NCBI RefSeq assembly: GCF_014205225.1
Contig: NZ_JACHNB010000001.1
Span: 1,922,001-1,986,000, forward strand
Reading direction: 5' to 3'
DNA length: 64,000 nucleotides
Origin: Actinoplanes octamycinicus
GTDB lineage: Bacteria > Actinomycetota > Actinomycetes > Mycobacteriales > Micromonosporaceae
Shown here: piece by piece, positions 20,975 through 29,443 of the stretch
Layout: each line of letters begins with the position of its first letter
Position numbering within the stretch: position 1 is the first letter of the stretch
The notes under the pieces: model-generated
The model's input: only the letters and a program-made list of their open reading frames with translations
What the model was told of the DNA's origin: nothing
Databases searched by the model: none
Program-made: the position numbers and the translations under genes

Positions 20975-20979
20975 CCGGA

Positions 20980-22308
20980 CTACCCGTCGCCCAACCGGAG
21001 GGTGTGCAGCACGTCGTCGGTGCGATCGAGGCCGTCGTCCTGGCGGATCTGCAGGTAGACGCCGCGAGCGGCAGGACCGGTCAAGAGCACTTCGCTGTAC
21101 GAGAGGCGGCTGCCGCCGCAGGTCGTCCAGCGCACCACCTGACCGCTCAGCCGGCCGACGACGACCTTGCGGGGTGGCTGCCGGGCGCACGAGGCGTGCA
21201 CCGGCAGGGTGGCGCCGACCGGCTCGCGGATCCACCAGCTGGCGCCGGCCAGGACCGCGGGCGAGGTGGCCCGCGGATCGGTCAGGTCGACGCCGACCTG
21301 AAGCCCGGGAGACGGCGATCCACCGCCGGGCAGCCCGATCGCGACCGGATCCCAGCCGCCGTCGCGTAGCTGGTGGGACCAGGAGGCGGGCACCGCGACC
21401 GACACGACGTGGTCGGCGGAACCGACCCGGGTCCAGCCGGCCGGGGTGCCGTCGGGGACCACCGCGCCGCCGGCCACGGTCAGCGCGGCCACCCCGGCGA
21501 TCGCACCGGCGGCCCGGATCAGCCGGCGGCTCGGCGAGGTGCTCAACGCCTCGGCGAAGGCGGCCGCGGTGGGCCAGCGGCGCTCCCGGTCCGGTTCGAG
21601 GGCACGGAGCACCGCCCGGTCGATCTGCTTGGAGACCCCCGGACGCAGCTTCGACGGCGGGAGCACCGCACCGGGGCGGGGCGGCTTGCCGGTCAGCATC
21701 TCGTAGGTCAGGGCGCCGATCGCGTGCACGTCGACGCGGACGTCCAGGCCGCCGCCGGGCAGGCTCTGCTCCGGCGCCATGTAGCCCGGGGTGCCGGCCA
21801 CCACGGTGAACCCGGAGGCCTGGGCGATCTCCTTGGCCAGACCCAGATCGGCGACCAGCACCCGCTCGTCGCCGCGGACCGTGTCGAAGAGCACATTCGA
21901 CGGCTTCAGGTCGCGGTGCAGGACCCCGGACTCGTGCAGCACGGTCACCGCCTGGGCGATGTCGACGGCGGTGCGCAGCGCGGTGCCGATCGGCATCAAG
22001 CCGCCGTCCAGGCGGTCGGCCAGCGTGCCGCCGCCCGCATAGGTCATCACCTGGTACGGCCGGCCGTCCGGCAGCTCGCCGAAGTCGTGCACCCGGACCA
22101 GGCGCTCCGAGTCGGCGCGGCGCAACACCTGGGCCTCCTGCTCGAACCGGGCCCGGACATCCGGGTGATGTGCCCAGTTGTCGGCCAGCACCTTGATCGC
22201 CACCTGGGACTCGAGGATGTCGTCCTCGGCGAGCCACACCGTGGCGAACGCACCGGACCCGAGGCGGCCGGTGACTCGATATCGACCGATCGTGATTGGC
22301 GCAGGCAC
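20980..22308 (-). CDS. Serine/threonine protein kinase with a transmembrane segment and extracellular domain
   Basis: A 442-residue Hanks-type kinase. The Gly loop is LGSGAFATVW, the catalytic Lys is in VAIKVLAD, the catalytic loop is HRDLKPSNVLF, and the metal motif is DLG in place of DFG, common in bacterial kinases; the APE motif is GYMAPEQ. A hydrophobic helix (AAGAIAGVAALTVAGGAVV) at about residue 280 leads to an outer domain of about 140 residues without PASTA repeats. The start is the GTG at 22308, because the frame upstream has no credible start. Only 45 bp separate it from the divergent sigma factor, so the two are likely co-regulated. Confidence 0.92.
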   Translation of the reverse strand: MPAPITIGRYRVTGRLGSGAFATVWLAEDDILESQVAIKVLADNWAHHPDVRARFEQEAQVLRRADSERLVRVHDFGELPDGRPYQVMTYAGGGTLADRLDGGLMPIGTALRTAVDIAQAVTVLHESGVLHRDLKPSNVLFDTVRGDERVLVADLGLAKEIAQASGFTVVAGTPGYMAPEQSLPGGGLDVRVDVHAIGALTYEMLTGKPPRPGAVLPPSKLRPGVSKQIDRAVLRALEPDRERRWPTAAAFAEALSTSPSRRLIRAAGAIAGVAALTVAGGAVVPDGTPAGWTRVGSADHVVSVAVPASWSHQLRDGGWDPVAIGLPGGGSPSPGLQVGVDLTDPRATSPAVLAGASWWIREPVGATLPVHASCARQPPRKVVVGRLSGQVVRWTTCGGSRLSYSEVLLTGPAARGVYLQIRQDDGLDRTDDVLHTLRLGDG

Positions 22309-22353
22309 GTTCGTATTATGAACGTCACTGCAACGGGGGGAAGTTGATCTATC

Positions 22354-22899
22354 GTGCGCGATGACGATCAGGAAGAACTCGCGCGGCGGGCGGCCGGTGG
22401 GGACCGGGCCGCGCTGGAGGCGTTGCTCGGCCGGATCCAGCCGTCGGTGCTGCGGCGGTGCGCCCGGTTCCTGCCCTGCTACCAGGACGCCGAAGAGGCG
22501 TGCCAGGACGTGCTGCTCCAGGTGGCGCGGAACATCGAGAAGTTCCGGGGGCAGTCGAAGTTCAGCACCTGGCTGCACGTGATCATCGCGAACAGTGCGC
22601 GGCAGACGTACCGGTCGCTGAAACGGCGCGCGGTCGAACAGGCCCACGAGACGCCGCCGATCGACGTGGCGGACGTCCGGACCACCAGTGTCATCGCCGG
22701 CTCCCGGCTCGACCTGCTGGACGCTCTGGACCGGCTGGAGGCCCGCAACGCCGACCTGGTCGGCCCGGTCGTGCTGCGTGACATCTGCCAGCTCGACTAC
22801 CGGGAGATCGCCCAGCACCTGGGCATCCCCGAGGGCACCGTGAAGTCCCGGATCCACCAGGGGCGGGCCCAGGTCCGCGACTACCTCGGCGCCGGTTGA
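22354..22899 (+). CDS. ECF-type sigma-70 family RNA polymerase sigma factor
   Basis: A 181-residue sigma factor from the GTG at 22354. Region 2 runs from about residue 8 to 80 (LARRAAGGDRAALEALLGRI, YQDAEEACQDVLLQVARNIE, FSTWLHVIIANSARQTYRSL). Region 4 is VLRDICQLDYREIAQHLGIPEGTVKSRIHQGRAQVRDYL. There is no extra C-terminal domain and no adjacent anti-sigma gene; the divergent kinase may take that role. Targets are unknown. Confidence 0.92.
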   Translation: MRDDDQEELARRAAGGDRAALEALLGRIQPSVLRRCARFLPCYQDAEEACQDVLLQVARNIEKFRGQSKFSTWLHVIIANSARQTYRSLKRRAVEQAHETPPIDVADVRTTSVIAGSRLDLLDALDRLEARNADLVGPVVLRDICQLDYREIAQHLGIPEGTVKSRIHQGRAQVRDYLGAG

Positions 22900-23008
22900 T
22901 CGGAGGCGGCCGCGGCACGGCGAGTGCGCGCCCGTCCAGCGGAGGGATCCGCCCGCCGGTCGCGCACTCAACTAGCCCTCCACGCTGACTCGGGTGCGGC
23001 CTCTTTAA

Positions 23009-23020
23009 GTTAGCGTTAAC
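23009..23020. promoter_or_regulatory. Palindromic operator copy 1 (GTTAGCGTTAAC)
   Basis: GTTAGCGTTAAC is an 11/12 match to the perfect palindrome found 154 bp downstream. It lies in the 385-bp gene-free region before the lectin gene. LacI-type regulators of sugar-polymer genes in actinobacteria often use such sites. Confidence 0.5.
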
Positions 23021-23162
23021 AAACGAGATCGTGGCTCGGCGTGGCGTGATCGGCGGACGGCGCTGTACGGGGCTCTTCGGGTTCGTTCGCAGGCCCAGGA
23101 TGGGAGCGTACCCAAAGTGAACTTCCTGCTACAGATGGCGACCCGGCATCGATGAGCGCTTA

Positions 23163-23174
23163 GTTAGCGCTAAC
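23163..23174. promoter_or_regulatory. Palindromic operator copy 2 (GTTAGCGCTAAC)
   Basis: GTTAGCGCTAAC is a perfect 12-bp palindrome, 111 bp before the lectin ATG. With the copy at 23009 it forms a pair that could allow DNA looping. No regulator gene is linked. Confidence 0.55.
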
Positions 23175-23284
23175 ATTTGCGTCGTAGAACGCTGCCGCCA
23201 CGGCCGCGGTGAGCGGCCTTGCCAAGGCTTTTGAGCAGCGCGGTGCTTGCCGCTCTCCCCTGTTTCGACCTTCGAGGTGAATCA

Positions 23285-23839
23285 ATGCGCTTCCCGAACC
23301 TCGGCCTGCGGGCCGGCGTCCGGCTCCTCTGTGCCGCTGCCGCCGTCGGCGTATCGCTCGGCTTCCTCGCGGCACCGGCCGCGGCCGCCGAGGAGCCGAC
23401 CTGTCTGCGCGGGCCGAACCCCAACGTCTACTACAAGATCACTAACGTGGCGACCGGGAAGTCGCTCAACGTCGCCCGTAAGTCCAGGGTGAGCGGCGCC
23501 CCGATCATCCAGTGGGCGTACGCCGGCGGCACGAACGAGCAATGGCGAGCCATCTGTGCGGCGAACTGGCAGTACAAGCTCGTCGCCCGGCACAGCGGCC
23601 TGGTGCTCGACCTGGCCGCCACGGACGCCGTGCAGAACCCCTACACCGGAGCCCCGAGCCAGAAGTGGGGTATCTCGCGAGTCGGCCAGGAAGGTGCTCT
23701 CGCGACGTTCCAGTTGTACAGCCAGGGAGCGGGCACGGTCATCGAGGCGGCGGCCGGCGGCATCGCTGTGGAGTCCGCTGATTCCGAGGACGGCAACCGG
23801 CACCAGCTGTGGACGTTCGAGGAGACCGGAGCGGTTTGA
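23285..23839 (+). CDS. Secreted ricin-type (RICIN) beta-trefoil lectin
   Basis: A 184-residue protein with a long Sec signal peptide (cleavage near APAAAAEE, residues about 32-36) and GAGGTGA upstream of the ATG. The mature part shows ricin B-type repeats: YYKITNVATGKSLNVARKSR followed by the QW-like GAPIIQWAYAGGTNEQWRAI, then QYKLVARHSGLVLDLA, and a last RHQLWTFEETG. It probably binds extracellular polysaccharide. No catalytic domain is fused. Two palindromic operators upstream suggest carbohydrate-dependent control. Confidence 0.85.
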   Translation: MRFPNLGLRAGVRLLCAAAAVGVSLGFLAAPAAAAEEPTCLRGPNPNVYYKITNVATGKSLNVARKSRVSGAPIIQWAYAGGTNEQWRAICAANWQYKLVARHSGLVLDLAATDAVQNPYTGAPSQKWGISRVGQEGALATFQLYSQGAGTVIEAAAGGIAVESADSEDGNRHQLWTFEETGAV

Positions 23840-23973
23840 GCCGCAGCCGTTGATACGGCCACCACCTCGATGGATCGAGGGGACACTCGGAAATCGCTTC
23901 TGAGCTGCAGGAACGCGTGCTTTGGGGTATCCCGGTGGGTTTCAAGGTCGTACGCCGGTACTCTGTCTGCTGC

Positions 23974-24010
23974 GGGCTGCTAGCTCAATGGCAGAGCTGT
24001 GGACTTTTAA
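23974..24010 (+). pseudogene. tRNA-Lys 5' half (truncated tRNA copy; possible attachment-site remnant)
   Basis: Thirty-seven bases match the 5' half of the intact tRNA-Lys at 53282 with one mismatch (T for A at position 27), from the acceptor start to the end of the TTT anticodon loop. After that the sequence is unrelated, so there is no anticodon 3' stem, T-arm or acceptor 3' strand. The upstream element GGTATCCC also matches, with exactly 40 bases to the tRNA start in both loci. Confidence 0.85.
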
Positions 24011-24577
24011 GCTCCATAGTTTCCGCTTCTTCCGCAGATTGAACGGGCCTTCACCTGCGTAAACGGCACCTGGTTTTGTCGGGTGTGGACATCGGTCGCT
24101 CCTGTGCGGATCGCGTGTCGGTGCCGTGCCAAGAAACCTTAGCTGGGCCTGTTTTGGTCGCTGGCGGCGACCACCGTTCGTCGCCGGCAACCCGAGGCAA
24201 GCCCGGCTCGACCGGACCGCTACCACCATGGCCCTTCGGGTCCGTTCGGCTGCGCTGAGGTCGAGCACCGGCCAGCGGTCATTCCATGTGTGCGGCTTCG
24301 GCATTGTGGTCGGCGAACGCCCGCTGCTGTCCACACCAGGGCCGGTGCCTGCGGGGCGGAGGCTTGGGCAACAGTGGCCAAGTGCGCCGGGATGCGGCGA
24401 TAGTCGCCGCCGCCGACGGCCGGCGGAGGCGCGGATCGGGATTGGCTGACGAAGCCTGCCTCTGCTGCCGCCGAAGGTGCACACCCTTCCCTGCGGCCGG
24501 ACCGGTCCGGGGGAGGCGCGGAACGCCGCGTCCGGTGGGGCCCGGACGCGGATTTGCCGTCTGACAGAGGCGGTTGG
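24011..24577. other. Gene-free stretch at the island edge
   Basis: No convincing gene on either strand in 567 bp. Short open frames are Arg/Pro-rich, with no start signals. A short echo of the sequence after the intact tRNA-Lys is visible (CACCTGCGTAAAC near 24052, compared with GACCTGCACAAAC near 53364). It is probably decayed DNA. Confidence 0.5.
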
Positions 24578-24919
24578 TCAGCGCTTAGCGTGGAAGGCTT
24601 CGACGATCGCGGTCGGGATGCGTCCTCGTTCCGATACCTCATAGCCGTTCTTCACGGCCCACTCGCGGATGGCCTGATTCTGCTCACGGCTTGTCCGCTT
24701 TGGCTGCGCTTCTCGAGGAGCGATGCGCCCGGTTGCCCCGGTACGACCCACTCGGGAGGCGACGGCCAGATAGGGGTCGAGAGCCTTTCGGAGCTTGCCG
24801 GCGTTCTCCTCGGACAGATCGATGGTGTAGTTGACCCCATCGAAACCGAACTCGACAGTCCCGTCGGCTTCGCCACCGTCCAGGTCGTCGGTGAGCACCG
24901 TAATGATTTTCTTGGCCAT
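24578..24919 (-). CDS. lsr2: Lsr2-family nucleoid-associated protein
   Basis: A 113-residue protein starting MAKKIITVLTDDLDGGEADG, the classic Lsr2 N-terminal dimerisation strand. The C-terminal DNA-binding domain has REWAVKNGYEVSERGRIPTAIVEAFHA, including the RGR AT-hook-like tripeptide that enters the minor groove. Lsr2 is the actinobacterial H-NS analogue and silences AT-rich, horizontally acquired DNA. It lies just inside the putative island boundary and near the AT-rich ATPase gene. Whether it is the main chromosomal copy or an island-borne paralogue cannot be seen here. Confidence 0.93.
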   Translation of the reverse strand: MAKKIITVLTDDLDGGEADGTVEFGFDGVNYTIDLSEENAGKLRKALDPYLAVASRVGRTGATGRIAPREAQPKRTSREQNQAIREWAVKNGYEVSERGRIPTAIVEAFHAKR

Positions 24920-25201
24920 GAAGTATCGCCTCCGGATAGCGGCGTGCACATGACGGATGTTCAGTGCTCCGAAACGATAGCCGACGGGCTGGCCCGCGGG
25001 GTTGGCACTCTGACCAGTCCAAACCGCGCGATATAACAGCCACCGCGAACCTCAGCACGCTTTCCAGCCCCGCAGTTCGTGCGGCCCTGTTGTGGGCTCC
25101 GACTGAGAGTCTTCCTGCTGCGGAATCGTGGGACGACAGGGTTCGTGACAGCCCGCAGTACCGAATACGTGCTTGAGGCTCAGACGCCGGTGTCTCGGTG
25201 A

Positions 25202-25566
25202 TCAGGATGTCCCAAGATGAAGGTGCGCCGTGCAGTGCAGGCACTGGAACAGGCGCGCGGTGGGTTCTCCATCGCGGTCGAGCGTGCGTAGGAGGTCTTT
25301 GGTCTGTTCCGCGGACCAGCCGAGATCTCCGTGGTCGGCGCGGAACATCTCGACGGCGTCCGGGTACGGCTGGACATCGTTGTAGCCAGTCGGTCCGAGG
25401 AAGGCGGCGCTGTCGCGGCAGCGGATGGGCCAGGACTCCTGCTGGCAGCTGCGGAGCCCGGAGTCCGGTGGTTGAGCTCCTCGATGACATGTGGCGGCAC
25501 GTTGTCAGGGACGTCGATCGCGTCGCGGAACTGGGCCGGCATGTCGCACCTGCAGTTCCTCGGAAG
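25202..25566 (-). pseudogene. Remnant of a CbrC-family (UPF0167) gene, truncated and frameshifted
   Basis: On the minus strand one frame reads DVPDNVPPHVIEELNHRTPG. After a frame change near 25450, another reads CQQESWPIRCRDSAAFLGPTG, then GDLGWSAEQTKDLLRTLDRD and FQCLHCTAHLHLGTS to a stop at 25202. Together these follow the CbrC-family C-terminal half, including the last CxxC zinc pair. The N-terminal half with the first Cys pairs is missing, cut off where the SMI1/KNR4 gene begins. So it is a broken relic, probably left by recombination. Confidence 0.7.
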
Positions 25567-25587
25567 CTTGTGTGGCACGATCCGGTT

Positions 25588-25998
25588 GTGACCGAGCCGG
25601 ACTGGCAGGTGCTCCTGGCGCGGATTGACGGCTTCGAGTTGCAGAAGCCGGTGGCGCCCGATGAGCTCACGCGCGCCGAGGCGTCGCTGGGCACGGCCCT
25701 ACCCGCCGCTCTGCGCGCGTTGTACCTGGCCACCGATGGTGTCTATGACAAGCTCGGGCAGTGGTTCGTCATCTGGCCGCTTGCCGACCTGGTCGAACGC
25801 AACAGCAATCGGCGGATCCTCAAGGAAAGCGCACCTCGCCGACGACTGATCGGCTTCGGCGACGACGGCACCGGCCACCCGTTCTGCGTCCCGCGTGACG
25901 GCAGAATCGGTGTGTTCCTCTGGTCCCCGATCCTGCAGGAAGCCGACCGGCTGGCCCACACTATCGAAGAGTTCTGGGCGGGTTGGACCGCGCCCTGA
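25588..25998 (+). CDS. SMI1/KNR4-family protein (likely immunity-type)
   Basis: About 136 residues from the GTG at 25588. The family pattern is clear: PVAPDELTRAEASLGTALPAALRALYLATDGV near the N-terminus, then WFVIWPLADLVERN, IGFGDDGTGHPFCVPRDG and a C-terminal helix. SMI1/KNR4 proteins are commonly immunity proteins against polymorphic toxins in bacteria. No toxin gene is adjacent, so this may be an orphan immunity gene. It sits head-to-head with the CbrC remnant. Confidence 0.8.
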   Translation: MTEPDWQVLLARIDGFELQKPVAPDELTRAEASLGTALPAALRALYLATDGVYDKLGQWFVIWPLADLVERNSNRRILKESAPRRRLIGFGDDGTGHPFCVPRDGRIGVFLWSPILQEADRLAHTIEEFWAGWTAP

Positions 25999-26178
25999 GC
26001 AACGCCGGTGGGCCCCGTTGCGCGGGACTGCCCCGCGTCAAGACCTTCCCGGCGACGCGTTCACATGCCGACGAGAGTGCGCTCGGAGGTGTCAGAATAC
26101 TTTTTGCGCCACACACTTGCAATCTATGCGTATCATAGGTGTACTTCGGCCGCCAATAACTACCCGCAAAGGGTTCAC

Positions 26179-27660
26179 ATGTCAGCACAGCGGAAGTTCT
26201 TCAAAAGCTTATACTTCGGCGATGCTTCCGCCGAGGCTGAAGCCGAAAAATGGCCTAACCTTTTCCTTGCTGGCTTCCTCGACGTCAATGATGTAGCAAA
26301 GGGAATACTCGCTGGCGATCATTTCCTACTCATCGGACCCAAGGGTGTGGGAAAATCCAGCTACGCCGAATTTTTGCACCTAAGCATTAAAGATCCTTAC
26401 CGGAGATTTGTGAATAGGGAAGATCTTGGCGAACTGAGGGGCGCGCTGAAGACCGACCTCAGCCTTTCCGAATCTGGCGCCGAATTGAACGAGCTGGCCT
26501 GGTCCACCTGGATCTGGTGCCGCCTATTCGACAGCCTAATGGGTGACCAATCATGCTCTCTCCAAGGGGAGCCTGAAACTATCGCGCTATACGGGGATCT
26601 GAAAAAATCCGGGATCGCAACAGGCGACTATCGGGCTGTAATCCAGGAGGTTCGAAAAAAACGGCATAAATTCACCGTTCCGAAGATTTACGAAGTTGGA
26701 ATTGAGTCGGACGGTACCCATCGAGTTAACATTGGTCAACTCCGGGATCTATTAGCAAATATTGTCACTAGCGCGGAAACTCCAAATGACCATGTTCTGG
26801 CACTTGACGGGCTAGACAGCGCGGAGATTGGCACCCCTTCGTACTGGAAGCAGCTCGGTGCTCTCCTAAGGGCAACAACAGCGGTTCATAGGCGGATCCG
26901 TAGCGCGCGGGCCACCGTGCGAGTCTGTCTACTCTGCCGCAGCGACGTATTTCTCAAGATCCCGATTCCCGACTCAAATAAGATTCGGCAGTCTTGGGGC
27001 GTAGACCTGAAATGGGAGTATGGACTTGAAACTCCAGAGGACTCCCCACTTTGGGACATGCTGGAGAAGAAAGCTTCAGCGCGTGGAACAAAGACGGCTG
27101 ATTTACTCGAAACCTACTTCCCGAAATACATGATTGTGGGCCAGCGGACGGCGCCAAAAAATATCCGGATGGCGAAGTACCTGCTCGATCTGACGCGCTC
27201 AACGCCACGCGATATTGTAATGCTGATGAAGTTCATTCAGGGTGAGATTTATCCGGAGCAAGAACTTAACGTGGAACGGGTACGCGCAGGGGTAAACTCC
27301 TACTGCAAGAACTACTTCGCCAACGAGATCGTCAACGAGCTTGTCGGGATGACGGACGCGTCGATGGCCGAACGAATTCTGGGTGCGATGACACGACTAC
27401 CGTCCCGCCGGTTCACTCGGGAGCAATTTATCGGGCTATTCTCCGGAGAATCGAGCATAACTCAGGCGATCATGGATGGCACTCTTCAGCAACTCTATTT
27501 GGCAGGCGCCATAGCAAACTTTAGCCAAAGTGGCGCCGGGGAAGAGTACGTCAAGTTTTACCACCGCAGGTCGTACGCGGAACTGGATCTGCAAGGGCCA
27601 TTCCTGCTTCATAATGCACTCACGTACGGCCTAAATGTGCGGTGGAGCCCGGCTCCGTAG
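26179..27660 (+). CDS. Low-GC P-loop ATPase resembling the Sll1717 family
   Basis: A 493-residue protein starting at the ATG at 26179 (AAAGGG upstream). It begins KFFKSLYFGDASAEAEAE, followed by the Walker A motif GPKGVGKSS at residues 53-61 and a Walker B-like HVLALDGLDSAE at about 210. A long helical C-terminal region follows, with no transmembrane segment. Base composition is clearly lower in GC than the neighbours, with many A/T third positions, which signals foreign origin. Sll1717-like ATPases occur in accessory and defence contexts. A convergent nuclease-like gene lies 51 bp downstream. The exact function is unknown. Confidence 0.75.
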   Translation: MSAQRKFFKSLYFGDASAEAEAEKWPNLFLAGFLDVNDVAKGILAGDHFLLIGPKGVGKSSYAEFLHLSIKDPYRRFVNREDLGELRGALKTDLSLSESGAELNELAWSTWIWCRLFDSLMGDQSCSLQGEPETIALYGDLKKSGIATGDYRAVIQEVRKKRHKFTVPKIYEVGIESDGTHRVNIGQLRDLLANIVTSAETPNDHVLALDGLDSAEIGTPSYWKQLGALLRATTAVHRRIRSARATVRVCLLCRSDVFLKIPIPDSNKIRQSWGVDLKWEYGLETPEDSPLWDMLEKKASARGTKTADLLETYFPKYMIVGQRTAPKNIRMAKYLLDLTRSTPRDIVMLMKFIQGEIYPEQELNVERVRAGVNSYCKNYFANEIVNELVGMTDASMAERILGAMTRLPSRRFTREQFIGLFSGESSITQAIMDGTLQQLYLAGAIANFSQSGAGEEYVKFYHRRSYAELDLQGPFLLHNALTYGLNVRWSPAP

Positions 27661-27711
27661 AAAAAGGTGCTCACATGCCGCGATCCGGGAGTCTAGAGAA
27701 GGCTGCCTGGC

Positions 27712-28368
27712 TTATTGATCACCGCGACCCAAGGGCACTGGACGTGTAGAGGCTCTAGCCACCTCCAGCGCTACAAGCCAGACGCCATCGCTGGCCGACC
27801 GATAGACGACTGCCTCGGCCTCCACGACTGCGGCGCCAAGGCTCTTGAGGGCGGCCTTAGCGGTAGCGGGCAACCGCACCGGGAGCTCGGCCGGAAGGCG
27901 CAGCCATTCGCCAGCGGCAGTCGGCCATTCGAAGCTGTAGCGGTCGGCCGCCCGGGCCAGGTACCCGGCAAGTCGGTCGTGCAGCAGCCACACTGCAAGG
28001 CGTTGACTGTGTGGCAGGGCAGCGAGGCGGTATACGTCGGAGAGCATCTCGCCGAGGGTCATCGTGTCGGCAGCGCCGACTTCCGATGCCGGGTCGCGGG
28101 GGAACTTGAACTCGATCGCGATGTCCCGGTCGACCACGAGATCAAGCTTGCCGCGCGTAGCGCCCAGTAGAGGAACTTCGATTGACAGGCGGTCGGGGCT
28201 GATCCCGTGTTCCTCAAGCACTGCAATCATTGCAAATCGGAGCACGTCTTCGGTGAGCAAGTGTCTCCGCCCGCCCGCATAGTGCTGAGACATCACTTCA
28301 GCGACACGGTGCAGGGCGTTAAGCACGGGCTGGTTCTGGGGTGGCCGATCCTGCGACGACAAGGACAT
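27712..28368 (-). CDS. PD-(D/E)XK nuclease-like protein
   Basis: A 218-residue protein from the ATG at 28366-28368 (MSLSSQDRPPQNQPVLNALH). Residues 74-88 read KLDLVVDRDIAIEFK, the D...ExK core of PD-(D/E)XK nucleases (D76, E86, K88), preceded by a helical segment (LTEDVLRFAMIAVLEEHGIS). The C-terminal half has several LPxxLP segments and no known DNA-binding domain. Convergent with the ATPase and 51 bp from its stop. It could be a restriction-type enzyme of a two-gene defence module or a decayed nuclease fold; the active-site residues look intact. Confidence 0.65.
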   Translation of the reverse strand: MSLSSQDRPPQNQPVLNALHRVAEVMSQHYAGGRRHLLTEDVLRFAMIAVLEEHGISPDRLSIEVPLLGATRGKLDLVVDRDIAIEFKFPRDPASEVGAADTMTLGEMLSDVYRLAALPHSQRLAVWLLHDRLAGYLARAADRYSFEWPTAAGEWLRLPAELPVRLPATAKAALKSLGAAVVEAEAVVYRSASDGVWLVALEVARASTRPVPLGRGDQ

Positions 28369-28536
28369 ACGCCCATCATCAGCAATCGACACGCGAGGGC
28401 AACGGGCGAAAGTCCGTCGACCTACTGATCTGCCGCTCATCGTGCGGAGTAGCCGCCGCGCTCTCGCTCCTTCCGGCCGGGCCCTCGGGGATCTGTTGTA
28501 CATCCGGCGGCCTGCGGATACTGCGACGATCAGTAG

Positions 28537-29364
28537 GTGGATGGCGGCGGTCAGGAGCTACCCGGAGGTGGTTTGACGCGTGCCGGCGGGGTGTTCGAGA
28601 GCGACGGGCTCATCGATCGGGTGAACCGTGCGGTGGGAGCCATGTGGTGGCGTCTGGATTCGGTGCCCCGTACTGACCCGTTTTGGGCGGGCACTAATGG
28701 TCGTACGACGTGGTGCAAGGTGCAGCAGTTCGCGGATGACTGCCTCGTGCGGGACATGTCGGATGACGTGGCGCGCTGGGCCCTTGTCGGTTTCGAGATG
28801 CTTGCCGGTTCCTTCGGTGGGCTGCAGCTGATCGCCGAGGAAGCCGTGGTTCGCGACGAGGCAGTGCACGACTTGATTGCGGTGGCGGAGTGGGTGTGGC
28901 TTGAGGTCGGGGTGGACCCTGCGGCCTATCCGGATCTGGAGCGGGCGCTGCGGCATGTCGGTCGGGCGAAGCTAGCGGCACTGCAGGGCTCCGGCGGACA
29001 TCTCGCACGGGCAGCGGTGGCCGGCTCCGCCTTCCTGGGCGGCATGTCCTTCGCCGAGGCGATCGGCCGCCGGCGGTGGGACCTGTTTCTGCATGCTCTG
29101 GTCGTGCCGGGGCCGGATGAGTGCACTTCAGCAGCGGGAGGTTTGAACGTGCCCGCCGCGGAGCCGCCTCAGCTTGCTCGGGCGCGGGAGTGCCTGAGAA
29201 ACGATGTGACAGCCGTGGCCGATCTGCTCGACGCGGCTCAGTGGTGGGCCGCCTACCGCGACACCGATGTCTCAAACCGGCTCCGCGAACTGCTCGACGC
29301 TGTTCCCCGCGATGTCGTCCAACGGTTCGTCGACAACCGGGGGAACAGGCCCGACGGCAGGTGA
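28537..29364 (+). CDS. Hypothetical protein
   Basis: Up to 275 residues from the ATG at 28537; a TTG at 28573 follows GGAGG closely and could be the true start (263 residues). The protein is helical and Trp-rich (VNRAVGAMWWRLDSVPRTDP, VAEWVWLEVGVDPAAYPDLE, LLDAAQWWAAYRDTDVSNRL), with no signal peptide, membrane segment or recognised domain. It ends before a bidirectional hairpin shared with the convergent Ig-like gene. Confidence 0.7.
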   Translation: MDGGGQELPGGGLTRAGGVFESDGLIDRVNRAVGAMWWRLDSVPRTDPFWAGTNGRTTWCKVQQFADDCLVRDMSDDVARWALVGFEMLAGSFGGLQLIAEEAVVRDEAVHDLIAVAEWVWLEVGVDPAAYPDLERALRHVGRAKLAALQGSGGHLARAAVAGSAFLGGMSFAEAIGRRRWDLFLHALVVPGPDECTSAAGGLNVPAAEPPQLARARECLRNDVTAVADLLDAAQWWAAYRDTDVSNRLRELLDAVPRDVVQRFVDNRGNRPDGR

Positions 29365-29396
29365 AGCAGCCTCTGATGAGGCTGAACCGTGACGGG

Positions 29397-29430
29397 CGGC
29401 CTGGTCCCGCCTATGGCAAGGACCAGGCCG
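29397..29430. terminator. Bidirectional hairpin terminator
   Basis: CGGCCTGGTCC (29397-29407) pairs with GGACCAGGCCG (29420-29430), an 11-bp stem and 12-nt loop. It lies between the convergent genes ending at 29364 and 29444. Confidence 0.8.
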
Positions 29431-29443
29431 CTCGGCGTTCAGG

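Noticed and set aside
19514..22237. A 907-residue minus-strand open frame over the lipoproteins and kinase
   Set aside because: Arg/Gly/Pro-rich shadow of high-GC coding; the true genes in other frames have lipoboxes and kinase motifs.
23974..24010. A functional second tRNA-Lys
   Set aside because: Only the 5' half exists; anticodon 3' stem, T-arm and acceptor 3' strand are missing.
24684..25733. A 349-residue minus-strand frame across Lsr2 and the CbrC relic
   Set aside because: Runs through Lsr2 in the wrong frame; only short parts are protein-like and those belong to the CbrC remnant.
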